Positions 1-6,567 of a stretch of DNA of 8,796 nt are shown in pieces. The stretch comes from Candidatus Aminicenantes bacterium UBA4820 (GTDB lineage: Bacteria; Acidobacteriota; UBA4820): assembly GCA_002402325.1 (NCBI GenBank), contig DHFQ01000131.1, positions 1 to 8,796 of the forward strand. Reading direction: 5' to 3'. The translations under genes were made by a program, and so were the position numbers. Below the pieces are notes generated by a model. The model saw only the letters and a program-made list of their open reading frames with translations, had not been told where the DNA came from and searched no databases. Numbering within the stretch: position 1 is the first letter of the stretch; each line of letters starts with the position of its first letter.

Positions 1-30
1 ATGCGCAGCATTTACCTGCGTCAAATCAAG
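1..30. repeat. Left-edge copy of an inverted repeat (partial)
   Basis: Bases 1-16 match the reverse complement of 8671-8686 at 15 of 16 positions. After a 4-nt insertion (TGCG) the similarity continues with 9 of 10 matches to the reverse complement of 8661-8670. The segment CCTGCGTCA at 16-23 also occurs in direct orientation at 8708-8716. The element appears to be cut by the window edge, so its full extent is unknown. It is likely a member of a small dispersed family of palindromic repeats, which is an inference from only two copies. Confidence 0.5.
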
Positions 31-50
31 ATGTAAATCAATATCGGATT

Positions 51-80
51 TTGGGTTATTTTATTCAGTTGTGTTAATAT
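51..80 (+). promoter_or_regulatory. Weak candidate promoter for the pilT-like gene
   Basis: TTGGGT at 51-56 and TAATAT at 75-80 are separated by 18 nt and lie just upstream of the pilT-like start at 107. The -10 is good but the -35 matches the consensus at only three positions, and the region is AT-rich, so chance resemblance is likely. An AAAGGA ribosome binding site follows about 8 nt before the ATG. Confidence 0.25.
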
Positions 81-106
81 ATCAAACTTGGGAAAGGATT
101 TAAACT

Positions 107-1363
107 ATGAACCAGATTGACCAACTTTTCGATTTTATGTTATCACAAAGCGATAATGTAAGCGATCTTAATTTTTCAGTGGGAAAGGCCCCACAAATAG
201 AGATTAATGGAATCTTGAAGGAAATTCCGATAAGAGGGATGGGTAAACTCACCGCATACCAAACTGAACAGATTGCTCTTGCTTTAATAAGGGATGACCG
301 CCACCTTTTACAAAAACTTTTCAGACAGGGAAGCGCAGATTTGTCTTACTCAATTCCGGGCAAGACGAGGTTCAGGGTAAATATATTTTCTCAAAGAGGA
401 ACCTATTCCATAGTTTTAAGGGTAATTCCAAATTATGTGCCCACGGTAGAAGAGTTGGGACTTCCACAGCAAATCAACAATATCGCCGGAGAGAGAAATG
501 GGATAGTGTTGGTAACAGGTCCCACAGGAAACGGCAAATCCACAACGCTCGCGGCAATTATTAACAGAATAAATGAGGATAAGGCTTATCACATAGTTAC
601 AATTGAAGATCCACTTGAATACCTTCACCGCCATAAGAAATCTACAATAAATCAAAGAGAACTTGGCGCTGATGTTCCATCGTTTGCCCTTGCCTTGAGG
701 GCAGCCTTGAGACAGGCACCAAAAGTTATTCTTGTCGGTGAAATGAGAGACCTTGAAACCACAGAAATAGCGCTTGAGGCGGCTGAAACTGGACACCTTG
801 TTCTTTCTACCCTTCACACAATTGATGCAAGCAAGACAGTTGACAGAATAATAGGGATATTCCCCAAAAATGAAGAACAGCAGATAAGAACACGATTCAG
901 TCAGACCTTTAAGTGGATTGTTTCTCAAAGACTGATACCAACTGCAAATGGCAAGGGAAGACTTGCTGTTTGTGAAATAATGAAATCAACTCCAAGAACC
1001 AGAGAGTACATTCAAAAGGGAGAATCTGAAAGAGAGGGAAGGTCTTTGCTTGATGCAATTCAAGATGGTTCTCTTGAAGGAATGCAATCCTTTGATATGG
1101 AACTTGAAAGACTCTGGAAAAATGGTGTGATCACAAAAGAGACAGCCTTATCGTTTGCAACTAATGCACCAAATCTTGCTCTAAGAATGTCGGGAATATC
1201 AGCAACTACAGCAGAAGGTAAAAGATTCCTTGAAGATCAGGAAAAAAAAGAAGTCAAGCCAAAAACAGAACCGACAAAAAGTGCGACGCCAGAGAAAAAA
1301 TCGGTATCAAGTAATGTTCCCGGTAATTTTTCAGATGTAGATATTAAAGATTTAATGGAGTAA
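107..1363 (+). CDS. pilT: PilT-like type IV pilus retraction ATPase
   Basis: This is a hexameric secretion-type ATPase of the PilT branch, expected at the cytoplasmic base of the type IV pilus, where ATP hydrolysis drives pilin disassembly and retraction. Visible motifs: Walker A GPTGNGKST (138-146), Asp box TIEDPLE (165-171), Walker B VILVGEMRD (207-215) and His box HLVLSTLHT (230-238). The N-terminal PAS-like half contains VSDLNF where classical PilT has ASDLHL. The segment matching the PilT AIRNLIRE motif reads PRTREYIQ (296-303), so it is altered. Residues 205-206 before Walker B are AP rather than the usual DP. The length, 418 aa, exceeds the usual 340-370 because of a charged, Lys/Pro/Ser-rich tail from about 376 that ends in FSDVDIKDLME. 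The ATG has AAAGGA about 8 nt upstream. The next gene starts 2 nt after the stop, so the two are probably co-translated. The family is firm; whether this is the main PilT or a PilT2/PilU-like paralogue cannot be decided here. Confidence 0.9.
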   Translation: MNQIDQLFDFMLSQSDNVSDLNFSVGKAPQIEINGILKEIPIRGMGKLTAYQTEQIALALIRDDRHLLQKLFRQGSADLSYSIPGKTRFRVNIFSQRGTYSIVLRVIPNYVPTVEELGLPQQINNIAGERNGIVLVTGPTGNGKSTTLAAIINRINEDKAYHIVTIEDPLEYLHRHKKSTINQRELGADVPSFALALRAALRQAPKVILVGEMRDLETTEIALEAAETGHLVLSTLHTIDASKTVDRIIGIFPKNEEQQIRTRFSQTFKWIVSQRLIPTANGKGRLAVCEIMKSTPRTREYIQKGESEREGRSLLDAIQDGSLEGMQSFDMELERLWKNGVITKETALSFATNAPNLALRMSGISATTAEGKRFLEDQEKKEVKPKTEPTKSATPEKKSVSSNVPGNFSDVDIKDLME

Positions 1364-1365
1364 AA

Positions 1366-2088
1366 ATGCAGATAAAATGTGAACATTGTCAAAAGGGTTT
1401 TATTATAGATGAAACCAGATATGACAAACTTCCTGAAGTAATCAAGTGCCCTTCCTGCAAGAATCCTATTAATCTTGCAAAAGAAAAAAAGGTGGCAGAC
1501 ACGGACCAATCTTCCAATACAAATTTTATTGTGCAAAAAGTTAAAGAAGAAGTGCTAAAAGAACTTCTTGCCCTTCTTCCTCTAAAGGTTCAAAAAGGTA
1601 TGGGAGGAAATTTGGGGTTAGAGGTAGACAAACCAAAAGTTTTAGTTTGTGAAGATGAGCCACCTTTTTATGAAATTCTAAAAACTTCTTTGAGCAAACT
1701 TGGATATGATGTTGAGGTAGCAACCGCATCAAGAATGGCTTGCGAAATGATAAAGAAAAATGAGTACACCATTATCACTGTTGATAATAGATTTCCGGAC
1801 GATGAAGAAGGAGGGTTTCAGATACTATCAACTATCAATGGGTTACCCCCTGATAAGAGAAGAAAAATATTTGTTGCCTTTATTTCCGCAGACCTTGCTA
1901 CAATGGATACGAACTCAGCATTTGTCTATGGTGCAAACCTGACGGTTTCCAAAAAAGATATTAAGAAAATTGATTCAATTATTGCACAGGGGTTAGAAGA
2001 ACACTCAAAGAGATACAGAACTTTTTTTGAAGTTCTTGAAGAAGTAAAACGGTCAGAATTGAACATTGAACCAGGGACAAAACTTTAA
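1366..2088 (+). CDS. Zinc-ribbon / response-regulator receiver protein
   Basis: This 240-aa protein joins an N-terminal Cys4 zinc ribbon (C5-x2-C8 and C28-x2-C31, like the MJ0042-type zinc fingers) to a CheY-like receiver domain (about 90-210) through a linker with a predicted helix (about 54-72). The receiver keeps its phosphorylation set: acidic pair E96-D97, acceptor D140 in ITVDN, Ser174 in FISAD and Lys196 after TVS. It should therefore still accept phosphate, although the acceptor loop (DNRFPDDEEGG) is unusually acidic and the family's usual Pro-Gly is missing. A charged helical tail (about 208-235) follows, with no DNA-binding output domain. GGAG in the end of the pilT-like gene, 5 nt before the ATG, serves as its ribosome site, and only 2 nt separate the genes. 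A role in controlling the neighbouring pilus ATPase is inferred from this coupling; the partner kinase is not in the window. Confidence 0.8.
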   Translation: MQIKCEHCQKGFIIDETRYDKLPEVIKCPSCKNPINLAKEKKVADTDQSSNTNFIVQKVKEEVLKELLALLPLKVQKGMGGNLGLEVDKPKVLVCEDEPPFYEILKTSLSKLGYDVEVATASRMACEMIKKNEYTIITVDNRFPDDEEGGFQILSTINGLPPDKRRKIFVAFISADLATMDTNSAFVYGANLTVSKKDIKKIDSIIAQGLEEHSKRYRTFFEVLEEVKRSELNIEPGTKL

Positions 2089-2099
2089 GTCATCTATCG

Positions 2100-3257
2100 A
2101 TGAAAAAAGTAACACTCTTTGAAATAATAAAAACATTTTTTAAAATAGGTCTTACTTGCTGGGGTGGACCTGCAATAGTTGCTTCAATTAAAAAAGAGAG
2201 CGTAGAGAAAAAAGGGTGGTTGAGTAAAGAGGAGTTCAATGAATCTCTTGCCTTCTGCCAGATTTTTCCTGGACCAATAGCGGTGCAAACTTCAGGTCAT
2301 ATAGGGTATAGATTAAGGGGTTTTAAAGGCTCGTTCCTTGCTTTCTTTTTCTATGTTTTACCGACATTCCTTTTTATGCTCATTCTTTCCTCTATCTATT
2401 TCAAATATGAAAAAGTTCCCTCTTTCATAAAACTCTTTGACTATCTTGGGGTCGTCATAGTTGCAATAATAGTTGATGCAATCTGGACTATGAGGGAGAG
2501 TGCCACAAAAAGTTACCTGCATCTAATTCTTACAGCCCTTTGCACCATTGCATTTATATTGAAATTTCAGGTTGTCCTCGTCTTGCTCTTTTCCGGTCTT
2601 ATGGGAATTCTCCTTTTTAAAACTGAAAAATCTGGGAGAAAGGGAGACGGAATTGAGATAAAAAAAATCTTGAAAAAGGGTCTTTTTCCACTGATGCTTC
2701 TCATTCTTCTCTTTTGTGCAGTTTTTGTTTTACCCTATTTTGACCCCGTCTTAAAAAATCTCTCTCTAAAGATGGCAAAAATAAATTTGCTTTCTTTTGG
2801 TGGTGGATACACAGCAATTGCTTTAATGCACCAGGAAGCGGTCATCTCTTCTAAATATCTAACGGATAAAGAATTTGTGAATGGTCTTGCACTTGGTCAA
2901 ATTACACCTGGACCTGTAATAATTACTGGAACCTTCATTGGCTACAAAGTGCTTGGTCTCATTGGAGCGATAATCTCTACGATTTATGTTTTGCTTCCCT
3001 CATACTTAATACTTCTTTTTTTCTCTCCGCTTTTTAAAGAAATTTCTCACATTAGATATGTAAAACTGTTCACTGCGGGGCTTTTATCAGCATTTCTCGG
3101 AATGCTACTCAATCTTGTCATCCATCTATCAAGTTCAATTACCGATTTAGTATCCGTAATTCTTTTGATTGTCTCTTTTGTTCTCTTGAGATTTAAAATT
3201 TCTCCCATTTTTCTCGTCGCCCTATCAGTAATCCTCTCCGCCTTTCTGTCAAATTAA
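2100..3257 (+). CDS. chrA: CHR-family chromate-type transporter (two-domain ChrA)
   Basis: This is an integral membrane protein of 385 aa made of two homologous halves, the long-chain CHR architecture. The first half has WGGP (21-24), the conserved KKGWLSKEEF segment (37-46) and FPGP (56-59); the second repeats this as SFGGGY (232-237), a YLTDKEF segment (253-259) and TPGP (269-272). About ten or more hydrophobic segments are visible. Characterised members export chromate, probably in exchange with protons or sulfate, but many CHR proteins in anaerobes are untested, so the substrate is unproven here. The start agrees with the family's usual N-terminus, yet no Shine-Dalgarno sequence precedes it. 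It lies 11 nt after the zinc-ribbon/receiver gene, so it may be read from the same mRNA. Its 3' end overlaps the convergent cbiO gene by 9 bp. Confidence 0.88.
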   Translation: MKKVTLFEIIKTFFKIGLTCWGGPAIVASIKKESVEKKGWLSKEEFNESLAFCQIFPGPIAVQTSGHIGYRLRGFKGSFLAFFFYVLPTFLFMLILSSIYFKYEKVPSFIKLFDYLGVVIVAIIVDAIWTMRESATKSYLHLILTALCTIAFILKFQVVLVLLFSGLMGILLFKTEKSGRKGDGIEIKKILKKGLFPLMLLILLFCAVFVLPYFDPVLKNLSLKMAKINLLSFGGGYTAIALMHQEAVISSKYLTDKEFVNGLALGQITPGPVIITGTFIGYKVLGLIGAIISTIYVLLPSYLILLFFSPLFKEISHIRYVKLFTAGLLSAFLGMLLNLVIHLSSSITDLVSVILLIVSFVLLRFKISPIFLVALSVILSAFLSN

Positions 3258-3986
3258 ATTTTCTTCTTCAAGGAAATGGGCGTCTTCTAAAATTTGAAGA
3301 GGAGAACCCTCTCTTTTTATTGAATGATCTTTTCCAATCACTATAACCCTCTTCGCAATTTCTTTGGCAAGTTCCAGTTCATGAGTTGCAAAAACAATTG
3401 TTTTCCCTGATTCATTCAATTTCATTATTAGATTTTTTATGAACTTCACATTTTTTGGATCAAGGTGTGAAGTTGGCTCATCAAGCAGCAACAATGAGGG
3501 ATTTTGAGGGAGAAGTGATGCAAATGCGATTCTCTTTTTCTCCCCTTCACTTAAATTATGTGGCGATTTATCTAAAAGATTATCAATTTCAAAAAATGAG
3601 GCAACTTCATTAACCCTTTTTTCTATTTCTGAAACCTTCGCTCCCAGCTGAAATAATGTAAATGATAATTCCTCTTTTACATTTTCACATAAAAGTTGAT
3701 ATTCGCTATTTTGAAAAAGAAGTGCCACCTCTTTTCTAAACATAAACCTGAACTCCTTTTCCTCTAAACACTTTTCGCTTATTGTTTTTTCAAAAACTAT
3801 CACCTCTCCTTTTTGGGGAAAGATGAGTCCATCAATAATTTTAAGAAGGGTGCTTTTTCCGGAGCCATTCATCCCTAATATTGCTAAAGATTCTCCCTCA
3901 CCCACTTGTAAATTGATTCCATTCAAGACCGAGTTACCGTTGTTGTAAGAAAATGAAAGGTCTTTTATTTCAACAATTGGTTTCAT
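3249..3986 (-). CDS. cbiO: Cobalt/nickel ECF transporter ATPase (CbiO/EcfA)
   Basis: This 245-aa ABC ATPase powers the metal transporter encoded with it; it should dimerise on the cytoplasmic face against the CbiQ subunit. All ABC motifs are intact: Walker A GMNGSGKST (38-46), Q-loop Gln92 in LFQNSEYQ, signature LSEGE (145-149), Walker B LLLLDEPTS (165-173), D-loop SHLD (173-176) and switch His202 in ATHEL. The LFQN...QLL Q-loop context is typical of ECF/CbiO ATPases. Its ATG overlaps the cbiQ stop as ATGA (3983-3986), and there is no Shine-Dalgarno sequence of its own, so translation is probably coupled. Only one ATPase gene is present, so a homodimer is expected. The 3' end overlaps the convergent CHR transporter gene by 9 bp. 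Confidence 0.93.
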   Translation of the reverse strand: MKPIVEIKDLSFSYNNGNSVLNGINLQVGEGESLAILGMNGSGKSTLLKIIDGLIFPQKGEVIVFEKTISEKCLEEKEFRFMFRKEVALLFQNSEYQLLCENVKEELSFTLFQLGAKVSEIEKRVNEVASFFEIDNLLDKSPHNLSEGEKKRIAFASLLPQNPSLLLLDEPTSHLDPKNVKFIKNLIMKLNESGKTIVFATHELELAKEIAKRVIVIGKDHSIKREGSPLQILEDAHFLEEENLI

Positions 3987-4867
3987 AGAAAAATCAAAAC
4001 GATAACCATTAAAGAACAGATTAATAAAAAGAAAAGAAATTGGGAAAAGTTAAATTTTATTTTTGGAGAAGGATAAGGTCTTTTCTCCCACCCTCTTGAC
4101 TTTAGTACGAAGTGCAACTCCTCTCCCGCCATTTTCAAGTGAAGATAGAGCTTTGAAATTGAGAGAGCGCTAAACAAACTGTTTTCTCTATAACTCATGC
4201 CTCTTGGTGTTCTTGAAATTGCGGAGAAAATATAATTCTCAAGAAAATAAAGAAACTTTTTGATGTTCTTAATCATCAATGTCAAAATTATTTTAACAGA
4301 AGCGGGAAAGCAAATTTTTGAAACAAAATCGTTAATATTTGTAGAGGAAATGAACAACAATGTGAATAATAGCATTGAAAAATTTCTCAAAAAAAACCTC
4401 GTTACGACAAAAATTCCCTCCCTTGTTACACCGACTGTTGAAGGGAGTTTAAAGTCTAAAATTGAATTAGTGTTCGTCTTAAAAACGGTAAAAATAATCT
4501 CTCCATCAACAACAAGATTTGTCAACGAAAATGAAGAAATAAATAAAAAAAAGATTAAAGCGATGAAGAGAAATGGCAGAAATCTCTTAAATTGGCGAAA
4601 AAATATAAGGTTCAAAAAAAGAGCAAATGTAAATGAAAGAAACAGGGCAAAATTACTTTTTAAAAATAGAATTGAAATTAAAATTAGAACAAATGTAAAA
4701 AACTTTACTCTCACATCAATAGATGGAAACAAAGGTGATCCATTTTCGTAAAACTTAATGAGGTTTTTAAAAAGAGTTTTTGAAAATTTCTCAAGATAGA
4801 AATCAAGTTTAGAAGAATCTAAAACAAAGTTATCCTTTTTATTGAGCCAGAGCGGAAACTCTTTCAT
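3983..4867 (-). CDS. cbiQ: Cobalt/nickel ECF transporter transmembrane T component (CbiQ)
   Basis: This is the scaffold membrane subunit that links the ATPase to the metal-binding subunit. It has a 294-aa chain with a soluble N-terminal segment (1-45, beginning FPLWLNKKDNF, resembling the PxWL...DNY start of many CbiQ proteins), then hydrophobic segments from about 53 and a final one at about 273-294. The two coupling-helix signatures that contact the ATPases are recognisable: RTPRG (219-223) and LKSRGW (255-260), variants of the family's Ala-Arg-Gly motifs. A TTG lies just in front of the ATG, but the ATG at 4867 is preferred. It overlaps the cbiM stop as TGATG and is preceded by GGGAG 7 nt upstream. 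Sequence conservation in CbiQ is low, so the call rests on these motifs plus operon position. Confidence 0.88.
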   Translation of the reverse strand: MKEFPLWLNKKDNFVLDSSKLDFYLEKFSKTLFKNLIKFYENGSPLFPSIDVRVKFFTFVLILISILFLKSNFALFLSFTFALFLNLIFFRQFKRFLPFLFIALIFFLFISSFSLTNLVVDGEIIFTVFKTNTNSILDFKLPSTVGVTREGIFVVTRFFLRNFSMLLFTLLFISSTNINDFVSKICFPASVKIILTLMIKNIKKFLYFLENYIFSAISRTPRGMSYRENSLFSALSISKLYLHLKMAGEELHFVLKSRGWEKRPYPSPKIKFNFSQFLFFLLICSLMVIVLIFL

Positions 4868-5874
4868 CAAGTTTCTCCCTTTTTCAAAAAGAATTTGACT
4901 GCCTTAAACAAAGCAAAGAACATTATAACACCGATGAATCCTGATACAATGTAAAAAATCAACTCAAAAACAAAATTGGATGAGTTTAAAAGTGGAAGAG
5001 AGTAATCGGGAAATAGTGGCTTCCATATTGTTCCGAGCTTCTCAAATCCTTTCGGAATGAATCCTGCAATTTGATTTATTTCTTCACCGTTCCATTCTCC
5101 CCACGCTCCTTGTGAAGTGAAGATTGAAGGAAGGATTATCCCGATTGGCGATAATAAAGCGAGCAAAACCATAGCAAAAGAAAATTTCTTTGAAATGTGC
5201 TTTTTGTTTTCAAAAGTTAAAGACTCATCGAGTTTAAAAATATAGTTCAAAACAAGGGCTGTCATTACTCCTTCAACAAAACCAAAAAATAAAAGATGGG
5301 GCAAAACAATTGCAGGGATAGTTATTTTTAATGGAAATGGGAAGTAGAGGGGAAGACCATTTCCATCTTTTGCGATTATCGGCTGAATCCCAAGAATGAG
5401 TGAACTAAAAAAAGCCGAAAAACCCGTTGACAGATATGACGCAAAAAGGGAAGCCACAATTTTTGATTTTATTGAAGAATTATTTTTGGTAAAAAGGTTG
5501 TAGAGGGAGTAGCCAATAAATGGCATCGCAATAGCCATAGTTAAAGAATTTGCTCCAAGTGTAGTAACTCCCCCATCTCCAAAAAGGAGTGCCTGAATTA
5601 GCAGAGATAGAAACATTGAGATTGAAGAAAGATATGGTCCTAAAATTATTGCAAGTAGAGTGCCTCCTATGCAATGTCCTGTGGTTCCTCCGGGAATTGG
5701 GATATTGAACATCATAATCACAAAAGAAAATGCAGAGCCCAATGCAACAAGGGGAATTTTCCTTTCATCAAGTTCCTTAGAAACTTTTTTTACACTAATA
5801 GCAATAACGCCTAAAGAAATCGCATAAGTTGCGCCACAGGTCAAAGGACTTAAATAGCCATCGGGTATGTGCAT
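4867..5874 (-). CDS. cbiM: Cobalt/nickel ECF transporter substrate-binding membrane protein (CbiM, PDGLE-like C-terminus)
   Basis: This S component binds Co(II) or Ni(II) and passes it through the membrane. The mature N-terminus MHIPDGYLSP is the family hallmark: in the solved NikM structure the metal is held by the Met1 amine, His2 and His67, and here His67 (in GGTTGHCIGG) falls at exactly residue 67 when translation starts at 5874. Start evidence is therefore strong, and AAAGGAG (5886-5892) lies 11 nt upstream. The in-frame ATG at 5913 would add 13 residues, hide Met1 and has no ribosome site. Residues 1-215 form the CbiM membrane domain. After a loop, residues about 232-330 carry two more membrane segments around AWGEWNGEEI and PKGFEKLGTIWKP, matching the PDGLE/CbiN-like extension fused in CbiMN proteins. 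No separate cbiN is present. Nickel versus cobalt cannot be told from sequence alone. Confidence 0.92.
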   Translation of the reverse strand: MHIPDGYLSPLTCGATYAISLGVIAISVKKVSKELDERKIPLVALGSAFSFVIMMFNIPIPGGTTGHCIGGTLLAIILGPYLSSISMFLSLLIQALLFGDGGVTTLGANSLTMAIAMPFIGYSLYNLFTKNNSSIKSKIVASLFASYLSTGFSAFFSSLILGIQPIIAKDGNGLPLYFPFPLKITIPAIVLPHLLFFGFVEGVMTALVLNYIFKLDESLTFENKKHISKKFSFAMVLLALLSPIGIILPSIFTSQGAWGEWNGEEINQIAGFIPKGFEKLGTIWKPLFPDYSLPLLNSSNFVFELIFYIVSGFIGVIMFFALFKAVKFFLKKGET

Positions 5875-5885
5875 AATAAAGTAAA

Positions 5886-5892
5886 CTCCTTT
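5886..5892 (-). promoter_or_regulatory. Ribosome binding site that fixes the cbiM start
   Basis: The minus strand reads AAAGGAG, ending 11 nt before the ATG at 5874. The alternative upstream ATG at 5913 has no purine-rich sequence before it, so this site decides the start in favour of the Met-His N-terminus. Confidence 0.75.
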
Positions 5893-5911
5893 CCAGAAAA
5901 TTCTAAATGTC

Positions 5912-5944
5912 ATAGTAGCACAAATTTACAATTCGTGCCACTAT
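5912..5944. promoter_or_regulatory. 33-bp palindrome over a candidate cbiM promoter (possible operator)
   Basis: Arms of 15 nt (5912-5926 and 5930-5944) flank the loop TAC and pair at 13 of 15 positions; in the minus-strand RNA the two exceptions become G-U pairs. The outer half-sites are ATAGTAGCAC and GTGCCACTAT. On the minus strand its distal arm contains TGCTACTAT (5912-5920), an extended -10-like element. This would start transcription near 5905, about 30 nt before the cbiM ATG, with the palindrome covering the -10 to -35 region. This placement suits a repressor operator, for example for a nickel or cobalt sensor, but no regulator is encoded nearby and an RNA hairpin is an alternative. 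Confidence 0.5.
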
Positions 5945-6011
5945 TTTTACTTTATGCCCGACACGAAACGCCGCAAATTTTCAGCTTATTTCATTAAGTT
6001 TTTATATCTCA

Positions 6012-6017
6012 ATTATA
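6012..6017 (-). promoter_or_regulatory. Alternative -10 element upstream of cbiM
   Basis: A perfect TATAAT occurs on the minus strand, but the hexamer 17 nt upstream (CTAACG) resembles a -35 at only three positions. If used, the leader would be about 130 nt and would include the palindrome as a hairpin. The surrounding DNA is very AT-rich, so chance is plausible. The rest of the gap between 5945 and 6059 shows no gene and no recognisable cobalamin or Ni/Co riboswitch core. Confidence 0.2.
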
Positions 6018-6059
6018 ATTTTTAGTGCGTTCATCGTTAGAGATGTTATTTTACATTTG

Positions 6060-6551
6060 TTAGTTCTCTGGTACAAGTTGATGTTTTGGAATAATAATAT
6101 CTGAAACCTTTATTGTTGGTCCTCTGGTTTGCTTCAATTCTCCATCATTTTCAGTTAGATATTCAACAACTATCTTCTCATTTTTTGTAAAAGAGACGAT
6201 GTCGCTGTAATAGACTATTGGGTCTAATCTTAAAAATGATGAGGTTTTCATATAAGCGGGAGGAATAATGTTGCCAACAAAGTTTTTCAAATTTTCCTCT
6301 TTTAAATCTTCGGCATATATGACAAATGGAACTTCACCACTCGGCTCAAGTGTAACTTTTATACCTTTTAAACTTGAAATAGTTTCAGGGTTTTGCTCAA
6401 AATGAAGAGTAAGGATGTATCTTCCCTCCTTTGTAATATCCATTTTAAGCACTATCAATCCAGCGTCTGTACTTTCACTAACGACATCCTGTCCCATAAC
6501 CCCAACAAAAAGAATTAAAGAAAAAATTGCAAAAATAATTTTCTTAATCAT
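6060..6551 (-). CDS. Small secreted protein of unknown function
   Basis: I do not recognise the family. The 163-aa chain starts with a typical signal peptide: MIKK, a hydrophobic core IIFAIFSLILFVGVM, and a plausible cleavage after VMG at residue 20. There is no lipobox cysteine, and the mature part has no cysteine at all. The mature protein (about 143 aa) is rich in alternating hydrophobic and polar residues and looks like a mostly beta fold, for example IVLKMDIT, RYILTLHF, IKVTLEP and KIVVEYLTE, suggesting an immunoglobulin-like periplasmic or surface domain; this is inference. Start choice: ATG at 6551 has GGAGGT (6556-6561) 4 nt upstream, whereas the in-frame ATG at 6569 overlaps a -10 element and would spoil the signal peptide. 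It sits 169 nt downstream of the receiver gene and 185 nt upstream of cbiM on the same strand, probably with its own promoter. Confidence 0.75.
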   Translation of the reverse strand: MIKKIIFAIFSLILFVGVMGQDVVSESTDAGLIVLKMDITKEGRYILTLHFEQNPETISSLKGIKVTLEPSGEVPFVIYAEDLKEENLKNFVGNIIPPAYMKTSSFLRLDPIVYYSDIVSFTKNEKIVVEYLTENDGELKQTRGPTIKVSDIIIPKHQLVPEN

Positions 6552-6567
6552 AACAACCTCCAGAAAC

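Noticed and set aside
416..928. 170-codon minus-strand open frame inside the pilT-like gene
   Set aside because: It is the reverse-strand shadow of conserved PilT motifs; the translation has no recognisable domain and there is no ribosome site.
4260..4751. 163-codon plus-strand open frame
   Set aside because: It is antisense to cbiQ, very Lys/Asn-rich as expected for the reverse of a Phe/Leu-rich membrane protein, and has no family features.
5875..5913. N-terminal extension of CbiM from an upstream ATG at 5913
   Set aside because: There is no ribosome site before it, it lies inside the palindrome and -10-like element, and it would block the Met1-His2 metal site.
5932..5944. Sigma-54 promoter suggested by TGGCAC on the minus strand upstream of cbiM
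   Set aside because: The GC of the -12 element is missing at the required 10-bp distance; the downstream bases read GTAAA instead of TTGCA.
5912..5950. Intrinsic terminator on the plus strand (hairpin followed by a short T-run)
   Set aside because: No plus-strand gene lies upstream that it could terminate; genes on both sides are on the minus strand, so a promoter-proximal role fits better.
5875..6059. Cobalamin or Ni/Co riboswitch in front of cbiM
   Set aside because: No B12-box-like core or GC-rich multi-helix structure is visible; only the single palindrome stands out.
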